Source: Calliphora vicina
Taxonomy: Eukaryota; Arthropoda; Insecta; Diptera; Calliphoridae
Length of the DNA: 64,000 nucleotides
NCBI RefSeq assembly: GCF_958450345.1
Contig: NC_088781.1
Location: forward strand, 23,651,857-23,715,856
Direction: 5' to 3'
This document shows positions 19,891 to 32,464 of this stretch, in pieces; within the stretch, counting starts at the first letter, position 1, and every line of letters starts with the position of its first letter. The notes under the pieces were generated by a model. The model did not search any database, was not told the DNA's origin, and saw only the letters and a list, made by a program, of their open reading frames with translations. The position numbers and the translations under genes are program-made.

Positions 19891-21185
19891 AGCTTCAATC
19901 GTAGGTCTTTATACAGTCTTATATTAGCTTCAATCATAGGTCTTTATACAGTCTTATATTAGCTTCAATTGTAGGTCTTTATACAGTCTTATATTAGCCT
20001 CAATTGTAGGTCTTTATACAGTCTTATATTAGCTTCAATTGTAGGTCTGTATATCGTCTTATATTAGCTTCAATTTTAGGTCTTTATACAGTCTTATATT
20101 AGCTTCAATCATAGGTCTTTATACAGTCTTATATTAGCGTCAAACATAGGTCTTTATACAGTCTATATTAGCTTCAATCATAGGTCTTTATACAGTCTTA
20201 TATTAGCTTCAATTGTAGGTCTGTATATCGTCTTATATTAGCTTCAATTTTAGGTCTTTATACAGTCTTATATTAGCTTCAATCATAGGTCTTTATACAG
20301 TCTTTTATTAGCTTCAATTGTAGGTCTTTATACAGTCTTATGTTAGCTTCAATCATAGGTCTTTATACAGTCTTATATTAGCCTCAATTGTAGGTCTTTA
20401 TACGGTCTTATATTAGCTTCAATCATAGGTCTTTATACAGTATTTTATTAGCTTTAATTGTAGGTCTTTATACCGTCTTATATTAGATTCAATCATAGAT
20501 CTTTATACAGTCTTATATTAGCTTCAATTGTAGGTCTGTATACAGTCTTATATTAGCTTCAATCATAGGTCTTTATACAGTCTTATATTAGCTTCAGTTG
20601 TAGGTCTTTATACAATCTTATATTAGCTTCAATCATAGGTCTTTATACAGTCTTATATTAGCTTCAATTGTAGGTCTTTATACCATCTTATATTAGCCTC
20701 AATTATAGGTCTTTATACAGTCTTTTATTAGCTTCAATTGTAGATCTTTATACAGTCCTATTATAGCTTAAATCATAGGTCTTTATACAGTCTTATATTA
20801 GTTTCAATCGTAGGTCATTATACAGTCTTATATTAGCCTCAATTGTAGGTCTTTATACAGTCTAATATTAGTTTCAATCGTAGGTCTTTATACAGTCTTA
20901 TTGTAGCTTCAATCATAGGTCTTTATACAGTCTTATATTAGCTGCAATTGTAGGTCTTTATACAGTCTTATATTAGCTTCAATCATTGGCCTTTATACAG
21001 TCTTATATTAGCTTCAATCATAGGTCTTTATACAGTCTTATATTAGCTTCAATCATTGGCCTTTATACAGCCTTATATTAGCTTCAATCATAGGTCTTTA
21101 TAGGTCTTATATTAGCTTTAATCATAGGTCTTTATACAGTCCTATTTTAACTTCAATCTTAGGTCTTTATTTAGCTTCAATTGTA
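19891..21185. repeat. 35-bp minisatellite array M3
   Basis: About 37 copies of CTTCAATCGTAGGTCTTTAT/ACAGTCTTATATTAG. A higher-order pattern is visible: units with 'caatcatagg' and 'caattgtagg' alternate in places, and one block (about 20,020-20,120) is repeated near 20,200-20,300. Confidence 0.95.
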
Positions 21186-21189
21186 AAAC

Positions 21190-22054
21190 TAACGTTTTAA
21201 ATCCCCCTTTAAGTACACAAATTCATAAAGTACCTTTCAAAAATCCCCAAAAGTACTTTTTTTCATTCCTGTTGCTAAAATTTAAAATTTTCATTTGGCA
21301 TCCCCTTTTTTATGACTATTTTGTTGTCATTTACCGGCTACACTCACACACATACATATAACAAACCCATATATTCAAACTCGTGCTCTTAACAAAAAAA
21401 TACAGGGTCAAGAACATTTCATTTATTTTTTTTGGTACTTTCACTAAAATACTCTCCTATTTATACGTCTACATTATTTTTGTTTTATAAATATTTTATT
21501 TTTTATTATTAGTTTTTGTTTTTTTTTAAATAATTCATAACATTATTGAAACATGTTTTATTTATTATTTTTTTCATGGAATTTAATTAATTTTTCGTTG
21601 TTATTTTTTGAGGTTGATTTTGCTAGGTTTGCTGTGTGTTCACTCCAAAAATACAACAGTATGTAATTAGAAAAACAAGCAAAAATATTATTCATAAAAT
21701 TTGTAATTTATTTTGTTTTTGTTTTTGCTTTTGTATTATTTATGGTTTATTTAGGTTTCATGTGCCAAAAAAAATAAAAGCAAAAATGAATAAAATAAAT
21801 ACAAAAAAAACGAAATCTCGTACTTTATTTTACCGCCCACAGTTGTGGGCATAATAATCAAAATAAAAGAGGTTGAGTAGCTTTGATTTAAAGAGTTTAG
21901 GGTTGAATGAACTTTGGCAGCAACCAAACTACAAGAGTTACTCATGTGGACATTTTTTCATTAAGATAGTAGAGCATTTAAAACAAATGACAAAAAATAA
22001 ACAGCTTTTAATCTACTAGACCCATCTGTATGAAATTTATAATATAAAATAGCT
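21190..22054. other. AT-rich DNA, no gene seen
   Basis: Poly-T and AT-rich. Short open frames at 21,636-21,945 on both strands are low in complexity and have no recognisable motif. Confidence 0.5.
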
Positions 22055-22160
22055 TATTAGTGTCCAAGATGAAATTTCATGCTGACCAATTTATGTTTTA
22101 AGAAGTGAAGCATACCTTAGGGAGTTAATGTTTGCAAATTGTGTAACATACTGCTGTGAT
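22055..22160. repeat. dispersed repeat D
   Basis: 'atttcatgctgaccaattta', 'gaagcataccttagggagtt' and 'aaattgtgtaacatactgct' match the other D copies. Confidence 0.6.
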
Positions 22161-22524
22161 AGCTATAAAATAAAAACTATTTTTATAAACCCAACTGTAT
22201 CCCAAAAGAAGGCATTATTATACCGCACTCCGTGGGAATAGCGTGCATTTGACTGTAAAATTAAAAACGGTAAAAAGTTCAAATACATCTGGCATAAATA
22301 AATGGATAATAAAAATAGAGGTCAAATGCTAGAAATTTTTAACGGAATTTATATTAGTTAAAATTTGGAACAATGATGGAAATTTAGATTTTCGTTTTTA
22401 AAAAGTATTGTTGTAATTGAAACTAACAAGAAGTATCCTCATTTATTTGATTTAATAATATTAATTGATTTAAGTACAAAGAGTAAAAATATAAGAAATA
22501 TTTATTAATTAAAAACTTATCTTA

Positions 22525-23590
22525 TATAAGCTTTAATAGTAGATCTTTATACAGTCTTATATTAGCTTCAATCGTTGCTCTTTATACAGTCTTATTTTTG
22601 ATTTAATAGTTGGCCTTTATACCGTTTTATATTAGCTTCAATCGTAGGTCAATAGTTGGTCTTTATACGGTCTTATATTATTTTGGCCTTAATACAGTCT
22701 TATATTAGCTGTAATCGTAGTCAATCGTTGGCCTTTATACAGTCTTATATTAGCTTCAATCGTTGGCTTTTATACAGTATTATAGTAGCTTTAATGGTTG
22801 GTCTTCTATTAGCTTCAATTGTAGGTCTTTATACAGTCTTATAATAGTTTCAATTGTAGGTCTTTATACAGTCTTATATTAGCTTCAATTGTAGGTCTGT
22901 ATATCGTCTTATATTAGCTTCTATTGTAGGTCTTTATACAGTCTTATATTAGCTTCAATCGTAGGTCTTTATACAGTCTTATTATAGCCTCAATTATACG
23001 TCTTTATATAGTCTTATATTAGCCTCAATTGTAGGTCTTTATACAGTCTTATATTAGCTTCAATCATAGGTCTTTATATAGTCTTATATTAGCTCAATTG
23101 TAAGTATGTATATCATCTTATATTAGCTTCAATCGTTGGTCTTTATACAGTCTTATATTAGCTTCAGTCGTAGGTCAATCGTTGGTATTTATACCGTCTT
23201 CAATTAGCTTCAATCGTTGGTATTTATACAGTCTTATATTAGCTTCAATCGTTGGTTTTATACCGTCTTATATTAGCTTCAATCGTTGGTCTTTATTCAG
23301 TCGTATATTAGCTTGAATCGTTGATCTTTATACAGTGTTACATTAGCTTCAATCTTATATCTTCATTCAGTCGTATATTAGCTTCAATATTAGGTCTTAA
23401 TAGAGTGTTACATTAGCTTCAATCATATGTGTCTATATGCTCTTATATTAGCTTCAATCTTAGGTCTTTATTATTCTTATGTTAGATTCAATTTATAAAT
23501 TCGTATAAAATCTTCAATAGTAGCTCTTTTTAAAGTCTTATATTAGCTTCAATGTTAGATCTTTATTCCGTCTTATATGGTTTCAGAGTT
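22525..23590. repeat. 35-bp minisatellite array M4
   Basis: About 30 copies of the same 35-bp unit as M3. It is more heterogeneous, with truncated units near 22,640-22,830 and a 'caatcgttgg' subtype. Copies decay towards the right end. Confidence 0.93.
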
Positions 23591-23840
23591 TGAATGAAGA
23601 AAACTTAAATAGAATGAATTTGTATTCAGCATATAGCAGTTGGCATGCTCCATATTATTGTCAACTAAATGTTATAAAAAAATTTCCCAACCCATTTACA
23701 AAATTTTTTCTAGAGATATAGAGGTTTTTATTAATAGCAACTTATTAAGCAGGAGCCCAGTATGCCGCACAATTATTGTTTGCATACTTTTAGGCTATGT
23801 ATTTGAATTGACTAAAGCTATTGGTTTGTAAATTACTTGT

Positions 23841-24857
23841 TATACCCTTCACCTTTGTCATTCCGTTTGTAATTTCCACAATATAATTTTTGGACCCTAT
23901 AAAGTATATATATTCTGGATCCTTATAGATAGCGGAGTCGATTAAGCCATGTCCGTCTGTTTGTCTGTTTGTCTGTTGAAATCAACTTTCCGATGCCCCC
24001 AAATAACTTACATACACGATTCATACATCAATATCTCCAGAATTCGGTCCACAAATGACTGAGATATAAGGAAAAAACCAGGATAACCTCGATTTTTTTT
24101 ACCTATTTTTGTCCTATATCTGGATTAATAAGTTATTAATATAGAAAAAAAAATTTTAAATTTAAAAAAACAATTAATTTAAAAACAATTCGAACATATT
24201 TTTTTACAAAAAATGAAAAAAACAACTTTGGGAAAAAAAATAAATTTTTTTTAAAAATGTTTACCTAAAAATATAATAAAAAATTTAATGAAACCTAAAA
24301 AAATAAAATTTGGAATATTAAATATTAAAAAAAATTAAAAATTTTTTAAATTTAAAAACTATTCGAAGAATTTTTTTTTTTCCAAAAAATTAAAAAAAAA
24401 CAAATTTTGAAATTAAAATTTTTATTTTGAAGTATAATTTGGTCCAAAAGATTTTTTTTGCTAAATATTAAACAAAATATTTTTTTTTTAAATTTAAAAA
24501 AAAAAAATTTCTTTCCGAAAAATGAAAAAAACAACAAAAAAATTAATTTTGTTACCTAAAAATATTTAAAATTTTTATTTTGAAGTATAATTGGTAAATT
24601 TTTTTTTTTGCTAAATATTAAAAAAAAATTTAAAGAAATTTTTTTTTTTAAATTTAAAAAACAATTTCAAAAATTTTTTAACCCAATTTTTTTTGTCAAC
24701 AAAAGTTTGTTTTCTTAAATATTAAAAAAAAATTTGAAAAAACAAAAAAAAAATTTGAAAATTTAAAAAAAAAAAAAATTTGTTTACCTAAAAATATTTA
24801 AAATTTGTATTTTGAAGTATAATTTGGTAAAGGGTATATAAGATTCGGCACAGCCGG
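23841..24857 (+). repeat. mini-me-like element, family B, near-complete
   Basis: Starts TATACCCTTCACCTTTGTCA. Then come 'aaagtatatatattctggat' (TA-rich), the core 'gagtcgattaagccatgtcc', (GTCT)n, and a long A/T low-complexity interior (about 24,130-24,800). It ends 'gggtatataagattcggcac'. Order and core match mini-me elements of Diptera. Other B copies: 15,227 (-), 37,728 (-), 38,765 (+), 40,409 (+), 43,663 (+), 49,492 (+), 56,155 (+) and 56,671 (-). Confidence 0.85.
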
Positions 24858-26399
24858 TCCACTCATCTGTAAGATATTTATTTAACCTGTTTATTTTGTA
24901 TTTGCTTGCCTCTGAAACAAAATATAATGATCCTTAAAGTATGCTTTATATTTCTAAAGGTAGGATCACACATGTCAAATGTTTACTCAAAACAGCGTAA
25001 CAACTTTGTTTGGAGAAATTTGTTGGACAAAGAGCATCAAATAAAGTAAAACTAGATATTTGTTTTGAATCATCCCTAAGTAAAATAAGTTTTTGAAGTA
25101 AATAAAAGAATTCAAATATATTTTATTTAGCGGTTATGTCTTTTTCGTCAAATATTTGCCATTATTATTATCTATTTCTAAAAATTTTTAACAAAAATAA
25201 ATTACTGAGTGCTTAATTTATTTTCCAAATTAAGTTATTAACAATGTATGACTCTTTATTAATTTTTAATTTTAAATTTAACCAGTTTGTTATTATTCGA
25301 CTTTTTTTAAACAATTTTGTTAATTATAATTTGCATATTATATCTTTTGTGTTTAAGTATTTTGTTTAAATTTGTTTTAATAAAGTAAATAATATTATTG
25401 TGTTTAATTATGCTCACGATATACAAATGAACAAGCAAGTCTAATGGTGACGTACTCGAGAACAAATAAGCGAGATCGATCGAGCGACCGACCCATTAAG
25501 CGTTTTAATCACGTGGTTAACTTCTATATTATGTATTTGGTAAAAACTGTTTAAAAGCAAACATTCACCGAAAAATAATAATAGCAAAAATATAAATGAA
25601 TATGACTATTTGTATATAAAAAAGTAAATAATAAAACAATTATTAAATGAAAATTTATTCTGGTCTTGTGATTTGTGAAAGATTGTCAAAAGTTTTAATT
25701 AAAACAAAAAAAACTCAGACGTAAACAGCCACCAAGATAGTAAAATAAGAATTTATTTTTTTTTTCTTCTTTAGTTAAGAGTATAAAACATTATTTTATC
25801 TTTACCTTGGTGCTGTGTTATTTTTTTTCGTATGGGTTTTAATTTATAATTATTATTTTTTAAGTTAAGATTTTTACTATTTATTTTTATGGTCATTTGT
25901 CGTGACTCTCTAATCGATAATTTTTGTATTTTCTTTAATTTAAAATCAGTACATTTCACTTTCGACAGCTAATAAATTTCAAGTGCATGGTATATGACTT
26001 AATATGTGACATGTGGTTTAAAAAAGGGGGATATTAATGAATTTTTGGGGACCCTATAAAAATAAAGTTCAAATTCTAGCTTTTTGTGTTATAAAAAGCC
26101 TAGAAATTGGCCTTGTAGATATTGTTAAAATTAAGCCTAAAAGTAGGCTACATATTTATGAAATCTTAAAATTATGGTTTGGAACTACTAAAATAGAATA
26201 AGCCTAAATGTATGCTTTCAAAATTGTTAGTATTTTTGTGTAGTGGAGATGTAAACTGATAAAGCTGCTTTTAGTAAAAATGTATGTCTCATCTCAGAAG
26301 GAGATTTTTAATTTTTTTCAATAAAGAAATGTTTCATTTTAGTTTGTTAAAGACTTAAATGTAGTTTTGTCTTCAACTTTTTATAATCAACTTTAGTAG
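24858..26399. other. AT-rich DNA, no gene seen
   Basis: Single-copy-looking AT-rich DNA. A GC-richer patch at 25,440-25,520 holds TGACGTAC, a GATCGATCGAGCG run and a CACGTG E-box, which could be regulatory, but nothing else supports this. Confidence 0.45.
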
Positions 26400-26760
26400 G
26401 GCATCTAACACCCGCCACTAAACTCTAATCACATCAGCTGCCAATGTTAATATGTTGTCAGGTTGGAGGACTTGTATAGCTAAATCATAAAACTCAAAAA
26501 CTTTATGGCCGTTTAAATGTTTTACAATCGGCGGACAAGTATTCACAACTATCCACTTATTATAAATCACTCACTCAGTCACTCATAATCTATGGCTCTC
26601 TGCTTCTCTCCTTCTCCATCTCTCACTCTCACCCACCAACCACCAAAAGCGAAGCGACGATCACTCGAATATTTATGAAGCGATAAGCAACAGCGGGCTT
26701 TAATACTTTAATTTATTACTTTCGATAATGAAAACGTATTGAGTTGAGTGTTTAGCGGTG
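26400..26760 (+). promoter_or_regulatory. candidate promoter region
   Basis: This block stands out from its surroundings by balanced composition. It has a TATAAA at 26,561, a TCAGTC initiator-like site at 26,575, and a CT-rich tract (ctctgcttctctccttctcc at about 26,598) that would bind GAGA-type factors on the other strand. GATA-like cgataagc and tttcgataatg follow. The TATAAA-initiator spacing (about 16 bp) is too short for a canonical pair, so the start site is unresolved. It precedes a donor-like site at 27,047 on the same strand as the coding exon at 47,715. Inference only. Confidence 0.3.
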
Positions 26761-27046
26761 ATTTTTTTATATTTGTTTAAAATTGTTTCTCCAATTGTTT
26801 ATTTATTGTTTATTTATAACAATAACTTTGACACATTCAATGGCTAAATACGACAACGACAATGGCCAAGTTATCGTATTGAAAACGACAATTATTTGTT
26901 AAACGAAAAAAAAGAAAGAAAAAAGTGTAACAAGTGGTTTATAAGTAAATGGGTAAAGGCTAAATTTTTTGTGGAGAGAAAAAAGTGACCCAGATAAAAA
27001 AAAAGTTAAAGTGTAAGAGTGTCAAAGAAAACGAAAGTATTGGAAG
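26761..27046 (+). other. candidate non-coding 5' exon
   Basis: A-rich, G-containing sequence typical of fly 5' UTRs. It ends in a consensus-like donor, ATTGGAAG|GTAGGA (GT at 27,047). It contains a 20-codon upstream frame starting ATGGCTAAATACGAC at 26,839. If spliced to the acceptor at 47,417 it would give an intron of about 20.4 kb. No transcript evidence is available here. Confidence 0.3.
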
Positions 27047-27069
27047 GTAGGAAACAGAGAGAACCAAAA

Positions 27070-27290
27070 TCTGTTTAAATCTGTTTTAAAATTTCAAAGA
27101 AGATCTATTCTTCATTTTAAGTTTTAGTGATCAAGACTATACTTAAAAAAAAGGTATGTTATTGGGGATCTGTTTTGAGTCTGTTTTAAAATCTGTTTTA
27201 AAATTTCAAAGAAGATCTATTCTTCATTTTAAGTTTTAGTGGTCAAGACTAGTCTTAAATAAAAGGTATGTTATTGGCGATCTGTTTTGA
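27070..27290. repeat. ~105-bp tandem duplication
   Basis: Two almost identical copies (27,080-27,180 and 27,190-27,292) sharing 'aaatttcaaagaagatctat' and 'aaggtatgttattggggatc'. Each copy also repeats the donor-like AAGGTATGT. Confidence 0.85.
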
Positions 27291-27292
27291 GT

Positions 27293-27799
27293 AAATTCTC
27301 TTTAAATTAATTTAAATTCTCTTGTATGTAAAAACTTAATGATTTTGACAATTCGTAATTGTTTTTAAATTATTTTATTGACAGCCTACAGTTTTACATA
27401 AATTTAGTTTTATCAGAATTTCAAGGCTGTTTCGTTTTTCTTTGATGATAAATTTTGTTTCTAGGAAACATAAAATATTTCCTTATCTTAAAAAAATATC
27501 AGCCGGCGTAATAATTAAGACCATGAACAAACTATTTCAAAGTTAATTATTAAATAATTACTACCTACTACTCTGTATTTAGTAAAACATTACTAATATT
27601 CATAAAACTTTAAAGAATTTTGTTTGTTTTGTAATTAAGCAAAACATTTATGTTGTATATTTCCAAAACAAATTATTGAATCAAATGAAGAAAACTCAAT
27701 TTCTTTGGCTAAAGGATTTTCAAATAAAGACATAACAATAATACATTAAGATTAAGCTTAAACAAATTGAGATATCGTTGTGAATTAGCTTTCGAAAGA
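27293..27799. other. AT-rich DNA, no gene seen
   Basis: No repeat or reading frame was recognised. Confidence 0.5.
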
Positions 27800-28010
27800 G
27801 TTTTTGAGTTTCGAATTTTTCAGACTACAAGATTACAGCAATTTCTCTTCAAAACATCCATTATGTGATCAGCTCTGAGGCATGTGACACCATCTTGTTG
27901 GTTTCACTTATCACAGTTTCCATCAATTCAATTTCATGTATGAAAAAGTCACTTCACAATAACTGATATTTTTTCCCGCGATCGAGTTAGCCCGGACCTT
28001 TACCTTTTTA
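27800..28010 (-). mobile_element. Tc1/mariner-superfamily transposase remnant
   Basis: Minus-strand reading near 27,835-27,910 gives NQQDGVTCLRADHIMDVLKR, matching the (WF)QQDGATCHTA...LL block with the second catalytic Asp. The same family is represented at 15,770-16,075 and 30,850-31,260. Stops lie on both sides and only a fragment remains. Confidence 0.6.
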
Positions 28011-28024
28011 ATATTGTTCATAAA

Positions 28025-28700
28025 TCATCTTCTCAAGATCACTTTTTCAGTCTCTTTAAGCACATTTGGTTAAGGATTGGCTACTACCAAAGTCAGTGGA
28101 CCAAAAATAAGCTTCATCCAAAGTTGGAGTAATTGCTCTCAATGTTGGGATCACTTACTCATATTAAACAATAGCATGGCAGCATCTCATCCTTTTGCTT
28201 TGATTGATTTCATGAAATGTATCTTAAGGATCGGGATCGTATCTAGATTATTATCATACGATCTACCTAATATGATTAAAAAACATAGTCAGCATAATAT
28301 CCATTTCTTATTAGGAAGTGTTTGATGGTGAAACCAATGATCGTCCTAACTCATAACTTAAACAAGAACCAACGCATGAAATCAACTTCCCAGGGTCACT
28401 TTTTGAGTCTTTTGAAGCAAATTTGGCTTAAGGATTGGTAGTTAACAAAGTCAATGGGCCAACAATGAGCTTCAACTAAAGTTGGACTAATCGCTCTTCA
28501 AGTAGCGATCATTTACTCAAGATTTTAGGGTACATTCTGTATTAAACAACAGCATAGTAGTAGGATCTGGATCGTTTGTGGATTATTCTCATACGATCTA
28601 CTCCTAATCTCATCGAAGTCCGTAAAATATCGACTGTTAGGAGGTCTGAGATGGTGAAACCAATGATCATCCTAATTCATATCTGCAAAATTTTAGATCA
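28025..28700. repeat. diverged ~350-bp tandem duplication
   Basis: Segments 28,025-28,345 and 28,385-28,690 are colinear. They share 'aagatcactttttcagtct' / 'gggtcactttttgagtctt', 'aagttggagtaattgctct' / 'aagttggactaatcgctct', 'catacgatctac' and 'gatggtgaaaccaatgatc'. Balanced composition suggests an origin from coding or transposon sequence, but I could not identify it. Confidence 0.7.
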
Positions 28701-28854
28701 TAAAAAGGTGATATTCATGATATCTGAAGCGCTTTTTCAAATAGCCCAGTGGTAGATTAAAGTATACAACTTCTCGATTGCCTTCTAAAATAAGAAAAAA
28801 GTTATACTTGTATTAAGTTAAATAAAACTTAAACCGTTTATATCCACATTTTCC

Positions 28855-30655
28855 GGTAGTCCAATAAGACGGTAGTCCAAATATAGTACCGTATTTCAAG
28901 AATAGGGCAGTAGTCCAAGTATAGGACGGTAGTAAAAGTATAGGACGGTAGTCCAAGTATAGGACGGTAGTCCAAGTATAGGATGGTAGTCCAAGTATAG
29001 GACGGTAGTCCAAGTATAGGACGGCAGTCCAAGTATAGGACGATAGTCCAAGTATAGGACGGTAGTCCAAGTAAAGGACGGTAGTCCAAGAATAGGACGG
29101 TAGTCCAAGTATAGGACGGTAGTCCAAGTATAGGACGGCAGTCCAAGTATAGGACGGTAGTCCAAGTATAGGACGGTAGTCCAAGTATAGGATGGTAGTC
29201 CAAGTATAGGACGGTAGTCCAAGTATAGGATGGTAGTCCAAGTTCAGGACGGTAGTTCAAGTATAGGACGGTAGTCCAAGTATAGGACGGTAGTTCAAGT
29301 ATAGCATGGTAGTCCAAGTATAGGACGGTAGTCCAAGTATAGGATGGTAGTCCAAGTATAGGATGGTAGTCCAATTATAGGACGGTAGTCCAAGTATAGG
29401 ACGGTAGTCCAAGCATAGGATGGTAGTCCAAGTATTGGACGGTAGTACAAGTATTGGACGGTAGTCCAAGTATTGGACGGTAGTCCAAGTATTGGACGGT
29501 AGTCCAAGTATAGGACGGTAGTCCAAGTATGGGACGGTAATCCAAGTATAGGACGGTGGTCCAAGTATTAGACGGTAGTCCAAGTATAGGACGGTAGTCC
29601 AAGTATTAGACGATAGCCCAAGTATAGGACGGTAGTCCAATTATAGGACGGTAGTCCAAGTATAGGACGGTAGTCCAAGTATAGGACGGTAGTCCAAGTA
29701 TAGGACGGTAGTCCAAGATCAGGACGGTAGTCCAAGATCAGGACGGTAGTCCAAGATCAGGACGGTAGTCCAAGTATAGGATGGTAGTCCAAGTATATGA
29801 CGGTAGTCCAAGTATAGGACGGTAGTCCAAGATCAGGACGGTAGTCCAAGATCAGGACGGTAGTCCAAGATCAGGACGGTAGTCCAAGTATAGGATGGTA
29901 GTCCAAGTATAGGACGGTAGTCCAAGATCAGGACGGTAGTCCAAGTATAGGATGGTAGTCCAAGTATATGACGGTAGTCCAAGATCAGGACGGTAGTCCA
30001 AGATCAGGACTGTAGTCCAAGATCAGGACGGTAGTCCAAGATCAGGACGGTAGTCCAAGTATAGGACGGTAGTCCAAGTATAGGACGGTAGTCCAAGATC
30101 AGGACGGTAGTCCAAGATCAGGACGGTAGTCCAAGATCAGGACGGTAGTCCAAGATCAGGACGGTAGTCCAAGATCAGGACGGTAGTCAAGTATAGGATG
30201 GTAGTCCAAGTATAGGACGGTAGTCCAAGTATAGGATGGTAGTCCAAGTTTAGGACGGTAGTCCAAGTATAGGATGGTAGTCCAAGTATAGGACGATAGT
30301 CCAAGTATAGGATGGTAGTCCAAGTTTAGGACGATAGTCCAAGTATAGGATGGTAGTCCAAGTATAGGACGGTAGTCCAAGTATGGGACGGTAGTCCAAG
30401 TATAGGACGATAGTCCAAGTATAGGATGGTAGTCCAAGTATAGGACGGTAGTCCAAGTATAGGATGGTAGTCCAAGTATAGGATGGTAGTCCAAGTATAA
30501 GATGGTAGTCCAAGTATAGGATGGTAGTCCAAGTATAGGACGGTAGTCCAAGTATAGGACGGCAGTCCAAGTATAGGATGGTAGTCCAAGTATAAGATGG
30601 TAGTCCAAGTATGGGACGGTAGTCCAAGTATAGAACGGTAGTCCAAGTATACGAT
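28855..30655. repeat. 19-bp minisatellite array
   Basis: About 95 copies of GGACGGTAGTCCAAGTATA (19 bp), with subtypes 'ggatggtag' and 'ccaagatcagg' (the latter clustered at 29,710-30,185). Because 19 is not a multiple of 3, three unit copies make one 57-nt cycle that stays open in all minus-strand frames, reading LGLPSYTWTTVLYLDYRPI repeatedly. The frames overlap one another and are a by-product of the repeat. Confidence 0.97.
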
Positions 30656-30849
30656 AGACTGTGTTAATTTAGGTCAAAATTTTCTCATACAATTTGCTCA
30701 CACAATACCAGTTTACTAGATGAAGTCTTGAATTTGTAGATGAGAGAGGGGAGGATATTGGAAAGATTTTCCTCTTTTTCTTTCTCTCTATCCTATAAAC
30801 TCAAAACTTGCTCAATTAAACATTAGCTGTGTGAACCAGCAATAAGTTT
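30656..30849. other. spacer
   Basis: No gene or repeat recognised. Confidence 0.4.
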
Positions 30850-31260
30850 TACAATTTCTCCAACGTAGTTCAAATCACAGGTCCATTCTTTAGGATAATT
30901 CGGTCACCAAACGTTTGCCTCAACAAAGTGATAGTTTCACGTGCTGTATGTCATGTTGCTCCTTCTTCTTTTAATTATTTCTCCTCCAAATAATTTGCAA
31001 TGGTATGAGGAATAAAAAATCACGAATAATTTGCGTGTAGCGTTAGCCATTCACGGTTTCGGATTTAAATACAAATGACGCTTTCGGCATGTAAACCCCA
31101 CCAAACAGTGATTTTTTCGGTATGTAATGGAGTCTCAAGAGTCTAATGACGATTGTGCTCTCTCCACAAACTACAATTCTGCTTGTTTGCATACTCGTTA
31201 AGTCAGAAATGAGCGTAATCGCTGATGACGAAATGCGCGAATTTTGGAAAGAAATATATT
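30850..31260 (-). mobile_element. Tc1/mariner-superfamily transposase remnant
   Basis: On the minus strand a 75-codon frame (31,043-31,270) carries ..KKSLFGGVYMPKASFVFKSETVNG, matching the V(T)VWCG...IIGP(Y/F)FF...VTVNG block. Downstream, QHDIQHVKLSLC and GKRLVTEL match (QDGA)TCHTARETI.LL and FGDRVIS. It aligns by eye with 15,770-16,075 and 27,800-28,010. Stops and lost catalytic residues make it inactive. Confidence 0.6.
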
Positions 31261-32464
31261 TTTTCCTCAATTATTCGAATAATATGTATTCGAATGACAA
31301 TTCTAATAACCCGAGTTAAATACCATTCGTATAAGAAAACATTCTGATCATGTGAGTGATTAAATAAGACAGAATTGACACATCTTACCTTATATAAAAC
31401 ATAAGGAGAAGCCACTATTACTTCTTTTATACAGTAATCTAGCAATGCCTAACAAGTCGTTTTAACCTGCGTCCACTGTAGTTTCTAAAGAACACCCTGA
31501 GTAGTTTGCGCATTAACGAATTAGCAAAATATTTTTTAACTTAAGTAGCTTTAAGATAATCAAACATTAATAAGCTTTTAAAAGAATATTAGCAAAAAAT
31601 GTGATATTAAATTTTTCCATTAAACAAAATACGTATGTACGTAAATTTAAATCTACATACGTAAATTTAAAAATCAAAAGTTAAACGTTTTAACTTAAAA
31701 AAAAGCAAGATAACTGTTATACAAACGTTACCCTCACTCAGGCCAGTTATTTCCTTTTTCCTAATCTTATCTGGGTTAAATCAAATCAAGAACTGTTAAA
31801 GATTTTAACGGCCATAATGTCGCGACATTATAAAATAAAATGTCATTACGTTGTTTTAAATACATTTTAATCGTTTTTTTTTTACTTTTTATTTTCATAT
31901 TAACAAATATGCAGTGATTGTTGTTTTTTATTCATTTTTTTTATTTGTACAAAAATAAAAGTAGTAAATAATAAAACTCTAGTTTTATCAAAATTATTTA
32001 CAATAGTTTTGAAATAATAATTCTACCGAATCAAGTAGTTGTGATTTGGTGTTTGCATTCAAAGTGTTTAAATATTTATAAAGATAACAGAGCGACAAAC
32101 TGAATATTATTACATGTTTATGATTGTCACAAAGTGAGGCAGAGAGATATAGACAGGAGGAGTATTATATTTTATTCATATCATATCTTATGAATCGTAA
32201 ATGTTATCGAAATTTTAAGTAGTTATATATTGTTTTTCATTAAACACCAGAGAATACTTGGAAAACAGTTACATATATTAATTTACAGTAGCCTTACTGA
32301 TAAGTTTCAAGTTGTATTCTTACTTAGTTTGCCGGTAAGTGGAGAGAAGTTTTGAGAAATGTTTTGAAGATCGTTAGAATTTCTGAGTTATGATTCCAAT
32401 ATGAGTAAGGGTTCTCACTGTTTTTTGCTTTACGCAGGGTATTTCTATATAGAATAGATCGGCA
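31261..32464. other. AT-rich DNA with an 18-bp perfect palindrome
   Basis: No gene seen. Contains the perfect palindrome ATAATGTCGCGACATTAT at 31,814-31,831 and a short direct repeat 'tacgtaaatttaaa' near 31,637-31,672. Confidence 0.5.

Noticed and set aside
26561..26580. TATAAA plus TCAGTC as a canonical TATA-initiator pair
   Set aside because: Spacing of about 16 bp is roughly half of what is needed. Kept only as part of a broader promoter candidate.
26839..26901. 20-codon frame MAKYDNDNGQ as a coding start
   Set aside because: Too short, and ends in TAA before the donor. At best an upstream frame in a 5' UTR.
28813..30646. Several open frames of 75-178 codons with repeated LGLPSYTWTTV
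   Set aside because: They lie wholly in the 19-bp minisatellite, overlap each other in all three minus frames and have no splice or regulatory context.
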